Below, one piece after another: positions 22,613-37,051 of a stretch of 64,000 bases of DNA. The position numbers were made by a program, and so were the translations under genes. The notes under the pieces were generated by a model. The model was not told the origin of the DNA and ran no database searches. It was given only the letters and a program-made list of their open reading frames with translations. Numbering within the stretch: the first letter of the stretch is position 1; every line of letters begins with the position of its first letter. The stretch is taken from the NCBI GenBank assembly GCA_026874595.1, contig CM049317.1:55340118-55404117 (forward strand). Direction: 5' to 3'. Source of the stretch: Sipunculus nudus. Taxonomy: Eukaryota > Annelida > Sipuncula > Golfingiida > Sipunculidae.

Positions 22613-22932
22613 AATGTCGGCAGGGGCATTACACTTGACAGCTGGAGCCGTGTTCTATGGGTGTGCGATGGCCCATGAAGAAGACTTCTATTGTGTTGTT
22701 ATCGTCTTCCTTTGATTGCTGCTTCGTAAGCTTCACAGACCAGCGCCAACCACCTGGTTGCCATGTGTCCTCAATGTAAACAAGCTTTGCTGTTTTCCTT
22801 TCCCTAAGATATGTATGGTAGCCTGTTCACTTGTCCTTAGATTGTTTATTGTTGGTGTATTGAAGTAAAATAAAATGCCAGGTTTTCCTGCATATTGATT
22901 GTAAATTGAATAAAATCATACAAGAACCAACC

Positions 22933-24802
22933 AATGTTCTATGACCACTATTTCAGATTTGAGATCAGAACAATTGCTTTCTGCATAAACCACTATGACC
23001 AGATTTGATAAACTTTAAAGTGGTCTATATTTTTTTCTGAAGAAGTTGAGCTATATGCTTGGAGATGCCAGCCAGTGGGTGTGAATGGATTGCAATGAAA
23101 CCCAAGCCAGGTGTTTGTGAAGAGTCTGGTGGAGATGAAGGGGGCCAAAACCTATTTGACTGTGTATAAGCATAAACTGGCCTGAAATCAGGTTTCTGGG
23201 GGCATGAAATTTTTGTTTGTGGGAACAGGGTAATATTTTCTTGTTTCCCTGTATATACACCCTAAACTGGGCCTAATGACACCAAAACCAGGTTTGTGGG
23301 ACCATCAGTACAGATTTGAGGGGGAAAAATGGATTTTATCTGTATATCACTATGTTCACTGTGTCCAGATTTGGAAATTCAAACTGGTCCTAATTTTTTT
23401 TCTGATGGAGTTGAGCCAAATGCTTTGAGATACCAGCCAGTGGGTGTAAATGGATTGCAATGATACCAAACCAGGTGTGTGTGTTGAGTTTTGTGGAGAT
23501 GAGGGGGGCCAAAACCTATCTGACTGTGTATAAGCATAAACTGGCCTGAAATCAGGTTTCTGGGGGCTTGAAATTCTTGTTTGTGTCAACAGGGTAATAT
23601 TATCTTGTTTCCCTGTATATACACCTTGAATATGGCCTAATGACACCTAAACCATGTTTTAGGGACCATCATTACAGATTTGAGGTAAAAAAAAATGGAT
23701 TTTCCCTGTATATCACTATGTTCACTGTGTCCAGATTTGGGAATTCAAACTGGCCCTAATTTTTTTTCTGAGGGAGTTGAGCCAAATGCTTGGTGATGCC
23801 AGCCAGTGGGTGTAAATGGATTGCAATGATACCCAAACCAGGAGTGTGTGTTGAGTTTTGTGGATATGAAGGGGGCCAGAACCTATTTGACTGTGTATAA
23901 GCATAAACTGGCCTGAAATCAGGTTTCTGGGGGCATGAAATTTTTGTTTGTGGGAACAGGGTACTATTATCTTGTTTCCCTGTATATACACCCTAAACTG
24001 GGCCTAATGACACCAAAACCAGGTTTGTGGGACCATCAGTACAGATTTGAGGTGGGAAAATGGATTTTCTCTGTATATCACTATGTTCACTGTGTCCAGA
24101 TTTGGAAATTCAAACTGGCCCTAATTTTTTTTCTGAGGGAGTTGAGCCAAATGCTTGGTGATGCCAGCCAGTGGGTGTAAATGGATTGCAATGATACCCA
24201 AACCAGGAGTGTGTGTTGAGTTTTGTGGGGATGAGGGGGGCCAGAACCTATTTGACTGTGTATAAGCATAAACTGGCCTGAAATCAGGTTTCTGGGGGCA
24301 TGAAATTTTTGTTTGTGGGAACAGGGTAGTATTATCTTGTTTCCCTGTATATACACACTAAACTGGGCCTAATGACACCAAAACCAGGTTTGTGGGACCA
24401 TCAGTACAGATTTGAGGGGAAAAAATGGATTTTTTCTGTATATCACTATGTCCACTGTGTCCAGATTTGGAAATTCAAACTGGCCCTAATTTTTTTTCTG
24501 AGGGATTTGAACCAAATGCTTTGAGATTCCAGCCAGTGGGTGTAAATGGATTGCAATGATAGCCAAACCAGGTGTGTGTGATGAGTCTGGTGGAGATGAG
24601 GTGGTCCAAAACACTATTTGCCTGTGTATAATAAGCCATATACTGTCCTCAGCTGAAATCAGCTTTCTGGGGGCTTGAAATGTTTGCTGGTGGGAACAAG
24701 GTAATATTATCTTGTTATCATGGATATACACCCTAAAATGGGTCTAAGAACACCAACTACATGCATGTTGGACCATGAGTACAGATTTGAGGTAACAAAT
24801 TG
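22933..24802 (+). repeat. 365-bp tandem repeat, copy 2
   Basis: Same five monomers as 7381-9250, with one substitution noticed (T23341 in place of C7789). Confidence 0.95.
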
Positions 24803-26984
24803 TCTGTCTATAAATTAAAAAAAATCAAATATCAAACTGTTATAAACATGTATCAATATATTTAATAAAATCTCTTTTCATCCAATGAATTGCATCTTAT
24901 GTTTTTATAAATAAACCATGATATTCAATTACATCCAGTAATAAAAAATAAAAATAAAATGAATAAAAGTTTTTTTGTTTTTGTTTTTTTTTTGGGGGGG
25001 GGGGTGTTTGTGTTTTTTTTGCAGTAAAATCCAGGCTTCTCTTTGGATCCCGGCGGTGGGCGAGGGTACAATGGACACCACACAACATTTGAAAGAACAT
25101 TTTTTTCTGCTGTTATTGGATGACCAAGTCTCTATGAATTTAAAAAAAATATTTATTCCGTTATTCAAGATGACAGTGAAAATGACCCTATTTTTTCAAT
25201 CATTCACCACTCTTTTCGAGCGTTCATCAAAAAAGAAAGAGCCCGTCCCACCGCATTTCCTGCGAGAGTTCGTTTCTTCAGAGTCCAAACAATCCTACAG
25301 GGGCGGGGTTTAGTCCATCTCGTCTTAAATTTGTGTCCGGGGCACGGCAAACATTATGAAAGCGGACAAAAACTTTCATACGGCTGGTAAATGCGTTTAT
25401 ATGTAAACGCGGGGAATTCCCGGACAATTCACGGAGAGATTTTATATGCAATGATACTTTTAATTACACGTTAAAATCATTTAAAATCTACCACTATATT
25501 ACTCTAAAGACATTTATTCACTGTTAAATTACCGAAATAATAACCAGCGCAAACAATGTGGGACTGCCACTAACACCAATCTGGATCACCAGCTAACATT
25601 GACTACCGATCTTACATCAGACGAAAACGCTAAACACTATATATTTTTTCAACAGTTTACTGTGCAAACCGTAACAAAACCATGCAGGATATCAAATTTA
25701 CAAGTTCTTAAGGAAATATGATACAAAACATAAATTGTACCTTTGCTCACATTTAATAACATCATCATGATGAATTCTCCGCGAATTCTCCAGCTGTCCG
25801 CGTTATAGATGTATATGTATTTATTAAAGACAAAAATTGACATACAATTTTATGGATACCCGTATAATTGCGGTTTTCTGGACCGTCCCAGCCCACAGGT
25901 AGGATAATATGGATTCCCGACAATATTCTAATGACCGTTCCCTGAGCTGGAACGGGCTAAGAAGGTCCCTGTCATTTTTTTTAATTGTCAATTCCCAGGT
26001 TTTTCGGATAAAAAAATGGCCCAATCCTTCATTCAATTTCCAGCCTCTGCTGGCGTTCCGGGTTTAAAAAAGAGCCCGTCCCATGCCTATTTCAGCTAGG
26101 ACTGCAAACTCTGGGGTCAAAACAACTCAACTACGGCTTGGGATTACTACCTTTCCTCTTAAATTTCCATCGCGCCCGTGTCAAGTGTACCGTTTTATTC
26201 ACAAACGTGCGGCAGGCGCCAAAAAATTTGACAGCACCCCTCTCTCATGCCAGAATATATTTTTATATATGAAGTCCTAACCCACCACGGAACTAGGGCC
26301 TCAAATTTTTTTATCTTATTACTTACCACTTCAGACTCCTTAAAAGTCTCTCCTTTTTTAACCAAAGATTCCAATTTTTAAAATATATTAAATTTCACAT
26401 TACACGAAGGGGACATTACAGTTAATCCGTGATGGGCAGGACTTCTTGGAATTTTATAATTCCCGGACGCAGGCTGACCGACTGCCTTTTTTCTTCAAGG
26501 ACAGCCCTAATTTAAGCCATCATCAGACTTGAAGATGTCCTCAGGCCGACCTATTTGTCCAGGAATGAAAGGTCACGTCTCCCTTACCCAGAGGTCGGGT
26601 CTCTGTCTAACACGAACGCGGCTTCGCTTGCATTTCGGCATTCTGGACGTTCAACTCTTCAAGTTCTTTTTCAGTGCTTTTCTTATTTCCAGCACTCAAG
26701 AATAGGAGAACTGCCAAGGATTCAGTTGGACTTCCATTATTTTTATTTCTGTCCAAAAATGGATTATCCTGTATAGGATGGCTACTAATAATAACACTAT
26801 TAATGTCTCTCTATCCGTCTCTCTGTCTGTCTCTCTGTCTACTCCTCTTTGACTTTTGAAAATCAGCAAGACCTTATTCATATGTGCTACTGTTTTCCCC
26901 ATGATAGAGGTTTTTCATCTGATCAGATCCAAATGTTTCCTGTCTGTCTGCCTAGTAACTGTCCATCAATTTCGCTGTCTTATT
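24803..26984. other. 2.2-kb low-repeat spacer, copy 2
   Basis: Duplicate of 9251-11433 with a T10G11 tract (24984-25004) instead of T11G11. Nothing gene-like is seen. Confidence 0.7.
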
Positions 26985-27025
26985 TCCGGTAACTTCCGAC
27001 AAGCGTTCGACCTCAGGTCGTCTAG

Positions 27026-28860
27026 TTTGTTTTTTTGTTTGTTTTTTTGTGTGTTTGTCTGCGCTCTCCTGGCCACAATTTTGCAGCAATCGACATGACC
27101 CTTACAGGGTTGATTGACAACCGAACACCCTGGAACCCTATTGTTTTTGGTCAACATTGCTCCAAGGTCAAGGGTCAAGGTCACGACAGGTGTGGTTAAC
27201 GGTTTTTGCACTATAACTTCGCCATAAAAAGGCTTATCCACTTTTGCAATAGCTCATTTTTTTCGTCATCACCTGGCCTTTCTTTTGATATGTAGCTTAC
27301 TTAAATTTGCCGTTACCATGGTTACATTTTTTGGGCAAAAATCATGGAAATTGGAAATAACACGACCATTTTTTTGTAACTTTGTCAGTTTTTAAGCTAG
27401 GCAGAACTAGTTTTCGGCATTTTGTTCCACATGACCAGCTTGACACGACAGAACTGAAAGTCACGCCAAATCTCGCGCCATATCTCGTCAAACGAGAAAA
27501 AACGAGACTTCGCGGAAATGCTTATAACTCGGCGACTTTTACAGCTAGACAGGTCTGGTTTTCGGCATTTCGTTCCACCAAACAAGCTTGACACGACAGA
27601 GCTGCAAGACAGGCCAAATCTCGCACCGTATCTCGTCAAACGAGAAAACACGGGATGTCACGGAAATGCTTATAACTGGGCCAGTTTTACAGCTAGACAC
27701 GTCTGGTTTTCGGCAATTAGTTCCACTAGACCAGCTTGACACGACAGATATGCAAGTCTGGCAAAATCTCGCACCGTATCTCGTCAAACGAGAAAACACG
27801 AAATTTCACGGAAATGCTTATAACTGGGCCAGTTTTACAGCTAGACACGTCTGGTTTCCGGCATTTCCTTCCACATGACCAGCTTGACACGATAGATGTG
27901 CAAGTCAGGCCAAATCTCGCACCCTATCTCGTCAAACGAGAAAACACGAGATTTCACGGAAATGCTTATAACTCGGCGAGTTTTACAGCTAGACAGGTCT
28001 AGTTTTCGGCATTTTCTTTCACATGACCTGCTGGACATGACAGAACTGAAAGTCAGGCCGAATGTCGCACCGTATCTCGTCAAACGAGAAAACATGAGAT
28101 TTCACGGCATTGGTTATAACTCGGCGAGTTTTACAGATAGACACGTCTGGTTTTCGGCATTTTGTTCCACTAGACCAGCTTGACATGACAGACATGCATG
28201 TCAGGCAAAATCTCGCACCGTATCCCGTCAAACGAGAAAACACGAGATTTCACGGAACTGCAGCTAGACAGGTCTAGTTTTCGGCATTTAGTTCCACATG
28301 ACCCGCTTGGCATGACATAACTCCAAGTCAGGCACAATCTCGCACCGTATCTCGTCAAACGAGAAAACACGAGATTTCACCAAAATGCTTTTAACTCGGC
28401 GATTTTTACAGGTACGAAGGTCTAGTTTTCGGCATTGTGTCACATATGAACTGCTTGATTAGATAAAGCCATAAGTCTGCCCAAATCTCGCACCATATCT
28501 TGTGCAACGTGAACAAACGAGATGTCACTGAAATGCTTATAACTCGGCGCCTTTTACAACAAAGTAGTTCTAGTTTTCGGCATTTTGTCACATATGACCA
28601 GCTTGACATGACAAACCTGAAAACGTCTCACTGCTTCTTGTCAAACGAGATTAACGGGATTTCATGAAAATTGAAGTTGGTCCCTTTTACACTAGAAAGA
28701 TATGCAGCTGTTAAAGGTCAGCATGCATAAATAAACATATTATCCGTTTCTGCTGCCCCCACAATGTTGCTCATTCATATGACTGTTTCTACATGCACTC
28801 TCTTTCTATCTGTCTGTATCATTTAAATTTCCGGCAAGCGCGTGACCTCTGGTCATCTTG
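27026..28860 (+). mobile_element. Copy of the 11475-13309 module
   Basis: Same layout: X-box 27312-27325, satellites 27382-28641, 3' terminus 28828-28860. Followed by TTTTTTTGTTTATT, where copy 2 ends. Confidence 0.5.
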
Positions 28861-28874
28861 TTTTTTTGTTTATT

Positions 28875-31467
28875 TGTTTTTTTGTGTGTTTGTCTGCGCT
28901 CTCCTGGCCACAATTTTGCAGCAATCGACATGACCCTTACAGGGTTGATTGACAACCGAACACCCTGGAACCCTATTGTTTTTGGTCAACATTGCTCCAA
29001 GGTCAAGGGTCAAGGTCACGACAGGTGTGGTTAACGGTTTTTGCACTATAACTTCGCCATAAATAGGCTTATCCACTTCTGCAATTGCTCATTTTTTTCG
29101 TCATCACCTGGCCTTTCTTTTGATATGTAGCTTACTTAAATTTGCCGTTACCATGGTTACATTTTTTGGGCAAAAATCATGGGAATTGGTAATAACACGA
29201 CCATTTTTTTGTAACTTTGTCAGTTTTTAAGCTAGGCAGATCTAGTTTTCGGCATTTTGTTCCACATGACCAGCTTGACAGGACAGAACTGAAAGTCACG
29301 CCAAATCTCGCGCCATATCTCGTCAAACGAGAAAAAACGAGACTTCGCGGAAATGCTTATAACTCGGCGATTTTTACAGCTAGACAGGTCTGGTTTTCGG
29401 CATTTCGTTCCACCAAACAAGCTTGACACGACAGAGATGCAAGACAGGCCAAATCTCGCACCGTATCTCGTCAAACGAGAAAACACGGGATTTCAAGGAA
29501 ATGCTTATAACTGGGCCAGTTTTACAGCTAGACACATCTGGTTTTCGGCATTTAGTTCCACTAGACCAGCTTGACACGACAGATATGCAAGTGCCGTTAC
29601 CATGGTTACATTTTTTGGGCAAAAATCATGGAAATTGGAAATAACACGACCATTTTTTGTAACTTTGTCAGTTTTTAAGCTAGGCAGATCTAGTTTTCGG
29701 CTTTTTGTTCCACATGGCCAGCTTGACACGACAGAACTGAAAGTCACGCTAAATCTCGCGCCATATCTCGTCAAACGAGAAAAAACGAGACTTCGCGGAA
29801 ATGCTTATAACTCGGCGACTTTTACAGCTAGACAGGTCTGGTTTTCGGCATTTCGTTCCACCAAACAAGCTTGACACGACAGAGCTGCAAGACAGGCAAA
29901 ATCTCGCACCGTATCTCGTCAAACGAGAAAACACGGGATTTCACGGAAATGCTTATAACTTGCCCAGTTTTACAGCTATACACGTCTGGTTTTCGGCATT
30001 TAGTTCCACTAGACCAGCTTGACACGACAGATATGCAAGTCTGGCAAAATCTCGCACCGTATCTCGTCAAACGAGAAAACACGAAATTTCACGGAAATGC
30101 TTATAACTCGGCCAGTTTTACAGCTAGACACGTCTGGTTTCCGGCATTTCCTTCCACATGACCAGCTTGACACGATAGATGTGCAAGTCAGGCCAAATCT
30201 CGCACCCTATCTCGTCAAACGAGAAAACACGAGATTTCACGGAAATGCTTATAACTCGGCGAGTTTTACAGCTAGACAGGTCTAGTTTTCGGCATTCATT
30301 AACATTTGGACGGCTTGACATGACAAACCTGCAAGACTGGCCAAATCTCGCACCATATCTCGTCAAGCGAGAAAAAAACGAGATATCATGGAAATGCTTA
30401 TAACTAGGCGACTTTTACAGCTACTCTGGTCTAGTTTTTGGCATTTGGTAACATTTGGCCAACTTGACATAGTAAAACTGCGATACTTGGCGAAATCTCG
30501 CACTTCATCTGGTCAAATGTGGAAAAACGAGATTTCACAGAAATGCATATAAGTCGGCGACTTTCACGGCTAGACAGGTCTAGTTTTTGGCATTAATTAA
30601 CATTTGGACGGCTTGACATGACAAACCTGCAAGACTGGCCAAATCTCGCACCATATCTCGTCAAACGATAAAAAAGGAGATTTCACAGAAATGCTAATAA
30701 CTCGGCAACTTTTACAGCTAGACAGATGTAGTTTTCGCCATTTCATAACATTTAGAGAGTTTGATATGACAAATCTACAAGACTGGCCAAATCCTGCACC
30801 ATATCTCGTCAAACGAGAAAACACGAGAGTACACGGAAATGCTTATAACTCGGCGACTTTTACAGCTAGACGGATCTAGTTTTCGCCATTTCGTAACGTT
30901 TGGCCGTCTTGACATAATAAAACTGCTCGTCTTGCCAAATCTCGTACTATATCTCGTCAAGCGAGAAAAAAACATGATTTCACGTAAATGCTGATAACAC
31001 GGCAACTTTTGCAGCTAGACAGGTCTAGTTTCCGGCATTTTGTAATATTTGACAAACCTGACATGACAAAACTGGAAATCTCGCCAAAGCTCGCACCATT
31101 TCCCGTCAAACGAGAAAACACGAGATTTCATGCAAATGCTTATAACTCGGCGGCTTTTATAGCTAGACAGGTCTAGTTTTCGGCATTTCATATCATTTGG
31201 CCAGCTTGACATGACAAACCTGAAAACGTCTCACTGCTTCTTGTCAAACGAGATTAACGGGATTTCATGAAAAAATTTTGAACTTGGTCCCTTTTACACT
31301 AGAAAGATATGCAGCTGTTAAAGGTCAGCATGCATAAATAAACATATTATCCGTTTCTGCTGCCCCCACAATGTTGCTCATTCATATGACTGTTTCTACA
31401 TGCACTCTCTGTCTATCTGTCTGTATCATTTCCATTTCCGGCAAGCGCGTGACCTCTGGTCATCTTG
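28875..31467 (+). mobile_element. Chimeric satellite-core module
   Basis: Starts like 1967 and switches at about 29780 within the palindrome region to monomers like 11947-12459. It then passes to monomers like 14720-15240 and 3380-3780, ending in a TGACC/GGTCA hairpin and CTTG at 31467. It holds about twelve 148-bp monomers (29217-31240). The switches keep the monomer phase, as expected for crossing-over between satellites. Confidence 0.5.
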
Positions 31468-33487
31468 TTTTTTTGTTTTTTTGTTTTTTTGTTTTTTTTG
31501 TGTGTTTGTCTGCGCTCTCCTGGCCACAATTTTGCGGCAATCGACATGACCCTTACAGGGTTGATTGACAACCGAACACCCTGGAACCCTATTGTTTTTG
31601 GTCAACATTGCTCTAAGGTCAAGGGTCAAGGTCACGACAGGTGTGGTTAACGGTTTTTGCACTATAACTTCGCCATAAATAGGCTTATCCACTTCTGCAA
31701 TTGCTCATTTTTTTCGTCATCACCTGGCCTTTCTTTTGATATGTAGCTTACTTAAATTTGCCGTTACCATGGTTACATTTTTTGGGCAAAATTCATGGGA
31801 ATTGGAAATAACACGACCATTTTTTTGTAACTTTGTCAGTTTTTTAGCTAGGCAGATCTAGTTTTCGGCATTTTGTTCCACATGACCAGCTTTACACGAC
31901 AGAACTGAAAGTTACGCCAAATCTCGCGCCATATCTCGTCAAACGAGAAAAAACGAGACTTCGCGGAAATGCTTATAACTCGGCGACTTTTACAGCTAGA
32001 CAGGTCTGGTTTTCGGCATTTCGTTCCACCAAACAAGCTTGACACGACAGAGCTGCAATACAGGCCAAATCTCGCACCGTATCTCGTCAAACGAGAAAAC
32101 ACGAAATTTCACGGAAATGCTTATAACTAGGCCAGTTTTACAGCTAGACACGTGTGGTTTTCGGCATTTAGTTCCACTAGACCAGCTTGACACGACAGAT
32201 ATGCAAGTCTGGCAAAATCTCGCACCGTATCTCGTCAAACGAGAAAACACGAAATTTCACGGAAATGCTTATAACTCGGCCAGTTTTACAGCTAGACAGG
32301 TCTGGTTTCCGGCATTTCCTTCCACATGACCAGCTTGACACGATAGATGTGCAAGTCAGGCCAAATCTCGCACCCTATCTCGTCAAACGAGAAAACACGA
32401 GATTTCACGGAAATGCTTATAACTCGGCGAGTTTTACGGCTAGACAGGTCTAGTTTTCGGCATTCATTAACATTTGGCCAACTTGACATAGTAAAACTGC
32501 GATACTTGGCGAAATCTCGCACTATATCTGGTCAAATGTGGAAAAACGAGATTTCACAGAAATGCATATAAGTCGGCGACTTTCACGGCTAGACAGGTCT
32601 AGTTTTTGGCATTCATTAACATTTGGACGGCTTGACATGACAAACCTGCAAGACTGGCCAAATCTCGCACCATATCTCGTCAAACGATAAAAAAGGAGAT
32701 TTCACAGACATGCTAATAACTCGGCGACTTTTACAGCTAGACAGATGTAGTTTTCGCCATTTCATAACATTTAGAGAGTTTGATATGACAAATCTAGAAG
32801 ACTGGCCAAATCCTGCACCATATCTCGTCAAACGAGAAAACACGAGAGTACACGGAAATGCTTATAACTCGGCGACTTTTACAGCTAGACGGATCTAGTT
32901 TTCGCCATTTCGTAACGTTTGGCCGTCTTGACATAATAAAACTGCTCGTCTTGCCAAATCTCGTACTATATCTCGTCAAGCGAGAAAAAAAACATGATTT
33001 CACGTAAATGCTGATAACACGGCGACTTTTGCAGCTAGACAGGTCTAGTTTCCGGCATTTTGTAATATTTGACAAACCTGACATGACAAAACTGGAAATC
33101 TCGCCAAAGCTCGCACCATTTCCCGTCAAACGAGAAAACACGAGATTTCATGCAAATGCTAATAACTCAGCGGCTTTTATCGCTAGACAGGTCTAGTTTT
33201 CGGCATTTCATATCATTTGGCCAGCCTGACATGACAAACCTGAAAACGTCTCACTGCTTCTTGTCAAACGAGATTAACGGGATTTCATGAAAAAAATTTG
33301 AACTTGGTCCCTTTTACACTAGAAAGATATGCAGCTGTTAAAGGTCAGCATGCATAAATAAACATATTATCCGTTTCTGCTGCCCCGACAATGTTGCTCA
33401 TTCATATGACTGTTTCTACATGCACTCTCTGTCTATCTGTCTGTATCATTTCCATTTCCGGCAAGCGCGTGACCTCTGGTCATCTTG
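31468..33487 (+). mobile_element. Chimeric satellite-core module with expanded T tract
   Basis: Begins with repeated TTTTTTTG units (31468-31500). It continues as the AGGTCA/X-box module and 148-bp monomers (31840-33260). 32430-33480 is nearly identical to 2910-3960. The terminus is at 33454-33487. Confidence 0.5.
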
Positions 33488-35038
33488 TTTGTTTTTTTGT
33501 TTTTTTGTGTGTTTGTCTGCGCTCTCCTGGCCACAATTTTGCAGCAATCGACATGACCCTTACAGGGACGATTGACAACCGAACACCCTGGAACCCTATT
33601 GTTTTTGGTCAACATTGCTCCAAGGTCAAGGGTCAAGGTCACGACAGGTGTGGTTAACGGTTTTTGCACTATAACTTCGCCATAAATAGGCTTATCCACT
33701 TCTGCAATAGCTCATTTTTTTCGTCATCACCTGGCCTTTCTTTTGATATGTAGCTTACTTAAATTTGCCGTTACCATGGTTACATTTTTTGGGCAAAATC
33801 ATGGAAATTGGAAATAACACGACCATTTTTTTTTAACTTTGTCAGTTTTTAAGCTAGGCAGATCTTGTTTTCGGCATTCTGTTCCACATGACCAGCTTGA
33901 CACGACAGAACTGAAAGTCACGCCAAATCTCGCGCCGTACTCGTCAATCGAGAAAAAACGAGACTTCGCGGAAATGCTTATAACTCGGCGACTTTTACAG
34001 CTAGACAGGTCTGGTTTTCGGCATTTCGTTCCACCAAACAAGCTTGACACGACAGAGCTGCAAGACAGGCCAAATCTCGCACCGTATCTCGTCAAACGAG
34101 AAAACACGGGATTTCACGGAAAAGCTTATAACTGGGCCAGTTTTACAGCTAGACACGTCTGGTTTTCGGCATTTAGTTCCACTAGACCAGCTTGACACGA
34201 CAGATATGCAAGTGCCGTTACCATGGTTACATTTTTTGGGCAAAAATCATGGAAATTGGAAATAACCATTTTTTGTAACTTTGTCAATTTATAAGCTACA
34301 GACGTCTGGTTTTGGTCATTATGTACCTTATAGGCAGCTTGACGTGATAAAACTGAAAGTCTCGCCAAATCTCGCACCATTTCTCGTCAAAAGAGAGTCT
34401 TCGAGATTTCATTAAATATGACCTACAGGTTGCATTTTTTTAACAATGGCTTTGAAATTGATATATTTTGTGTTATTTATAAATATCTCGTAATCGGTTT
34501 TTCATTTTTTGGAAATAGCCACCAGGGGGCGTGGTACCTGAAACACTGTAACATATCATTTTTCTGCAATATCTAAAATAATTTTAAACATGGCACAATT
34601 TTTATCGTTGTATCTTAAACTAGGAACATTGGCTTATTCCTCCGCACATGTAGCTTTGTGCTGCCGTTACCATGGTTACCAAATTTGTGGGTTAAACTTG
34701 ACGATCTGAAAATATGCAGTTTTTGGCTTCTATCTCGGTTAATATTTATGTTTCAAGGGTCTAGTTTTTTTGCATAAGGCTGCTTCCCCTTGGTTCTAAG
34801 TCATTCAATTGCAAGTCTCGTCAAGTTTCGCTCGGTTTATCGTCAAACGAGAAAAAACGAGATTTCACAGAAATGCTTATAACTCGGCGACTTTTACAGC
34901 TACACAGGTCTAGTTTCCGGCATTTCATAACATATGACCAGCTTGACACGCCAGAAAAGAAATCAGGCCAAATCTCGCACCATATCTCGTCATCTATCAT
35001 TTCCATTTCCGGCAAGCGCGTGACCTCTGGTCATCTTG
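33488..35038 (+). mobile_element. Rearranged module with internal deletion
   Basis: T-rich start, AGGTCA cluster, X-box near 33770-33783 and a short satellite block 33840-34200. A second X-box is at about 34217-34230. A CTCF-like site is at 34519-34534 and an X-box at about 34666-34679. Satellites at 34820-34990 are then joined abruptly to the 3' terminus (35005-35038), skipping the usual AACATATTATCCG segment. Confidence 0.5.
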
Positions 35039-37033
35039 TCTGTTTGTCTGTTTGTTTGTCTGCACTCTCCTGGCCACAATTTTGCCACAATCACCTTTAA
35101 ACTTACAGGGATGATAAAAAACATAATTTCTAGGTGCCCTATTGTTTTTGGTTAAAATAGGTCAAAGGTCAAGGTCAAGGTCACGACAGGTATGGTTAAC
35201 GGTTTTTGCACTATAACTTCGCAATAAATAGGCTTATCCACTTCTGCAATAGCTCATTTTTTTCGTCATCACCTGGCCTTTCTTTTGACATGTAGCTTAC
35301 TTAAATTTGCTGTTACCATGGTTACGCAATTTTGGGGAGAAATCATGGAATTTCCTGATATTTTTCAAATTTGCAGCAATCGTACTGATTCTGAGATATT
35401 TTATGTAACACAAGAATATCTCGAAATTGTTTTTTCAGATTTTGGAAATGGCCGCCAGGGGGTGTTGCAGATGAAAAAACATGAAAATTTGTTTTGGTGC
35501 TATACCTCCAGAACTATTAAACATTGGGCCATTTCCATCACAGCACCTTCAACTGGGGTCCATGGGCTTATTTTTTCGCGCATAGGTGCCAAAGTGCGCT
35601 ATTGCCAGATTTCTCTATTTTTGGGGTAAAACTTTTGAATTTTGAAAATATGCAGTTTTCAGCTTCTAACTCTGTCAGTTTTTATGCTGGAGAGGTCAAT
35701 TTTTTTGCATCTTGTAGCCCTTGGTGAGCTCTCGGTGATCCAATCAAAAATCTTGCAAAATCTCGCACCGTTTCTCGTCAAACGAGAGTCTTCGAGATTT
35801 CATTAAATATGACCTACAGGTTGCATTTTTTTAACAATGGCTTTGAAATTGATATATTTTGTGTTATTTATAAATATCTCGAAATCAGATTTTCATTTTT
35901 TGGAAATAGCCACCAGGGGGCGTGGTACCTGAAACACTGTAACATATCATTTTTCTGCAATATCTAAAATAATTTTAAACATGGCACAATTTTTATCGTT
36001 GTATCTTAAACTAGGAACATTGGCTTATTCCTCCGCACATGTAGCTTTGTGCTGCCGTTACCATGGTTACCAAATTTGTGGGTTAAACTTAACGATCTGA
36101 AAATATGCAGTTTTTGGCTTCTATCTCGGTTAATATTTATGTTTCAAGGGTCTAGTTTTTTGCATAAGGCTGCTTCCCCTTGGTTCTAAGTCATTCAATT
36201 GCAAGTCTCGTCAAATTTCGCTCGGTTTATCGTCAAACGAGAAAAAACGAGATTTCACGGAAATGCTTATAACTCGGCGACTTTTACAGCTACACAGGTC
36301 TGGTTTTCGGCATTTTATATAATATGACCAGCTTGACACGCCAGAAAAGAAATCAGGCCAAATCTCGCACCATATCTCGTCAAGCGAGAAAAAAACGAGA
36401 TATCATGGAAATGCTTATAACTAGGCGACTTTTACAGCTACTCAGGTTTAGTTTTTGGCATTTGGTAACATTTGGCCAACTTGACATAGTAAAACTGCGA
36501 TACTTGGCGAAATCTCGCACTATATCTGGTCAAATGTGGAAAAACGAGATTTAACAGAAATGCATATAAGTCAGCGACTTTCACAGCTAGACAGGTCTAG
36601 TTTTTGGCATTCATTAACATTTGGACGGCTTGACATGACAAACCTGCAAGACTGGCCAAATCTCGCACCATATCTCGTCAAACGATAAAAAAGGAGATTT
36701 CACAGAAATGCTAATAACTCGGCAACTTACAGCTAGACAGATGTAGTTTTCGCCATTTCATAACATTTAGAGAGTTTGATATGGCAAATCTACAAGACTG
36801 GCCAAATCCTGCACCATATCTCGTCAAACGAGAAAACACGAGAGTACACGAAAATGCTTATAACTCGGCGACTTTTACAGCTAGACGGATCCAGTTTTCG
36901 CCATTTCGTAACGTTTGGCCGTCTTGACATAATAAAACTGCTCGTCTTGCCAAATCTCGTTCTATATCTCGTCAAGCGAGAAAAAAACATGATTTCGCGT
37001 AAATGCTGATAACACGGCGACTTTTGCAGCTAG
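35039..37033 (+). mobile_element. Module like 13324-15530 without 5' hairpin
   Basis: Directly follows CTTG with GTCTGTTTGTCTG. It has a perfect DR1 (35159-35171), a degraded CTCF-like site (35452-35467, CG changed to TG) and an intact one (35910-35925), then 148-bp monomers (36230-37033). It ends at GCAGCTAGTTTG, where it joins the 330-bp repeats. Confidence 0.5.
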
Positions 37034-37051
37034 TTTGTTTTTTGGATAGGG

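Larger units (their letters stand above)
15553..28874 (+). repeat. 15.55-kb higher-order tandem unit, copy 2 (3' truncated)
   Basis: Nearly identical to 1-13323. Differences I could find are C7789 versus T23341, a T11 run at 9432-9442 versus T10 at 24984-24993, and G12767 versus T28318. Identity breaks at 28874/28875 (equivalent to 13323/13324), inside a T-rich tract. There copy 1 continues into a 5' hairpin and copy 2 continues into the module otherwise found at 1967. Such high identity means a very recent duplication, gene conversion, or an assembly duplication. Confidence 0.95.
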
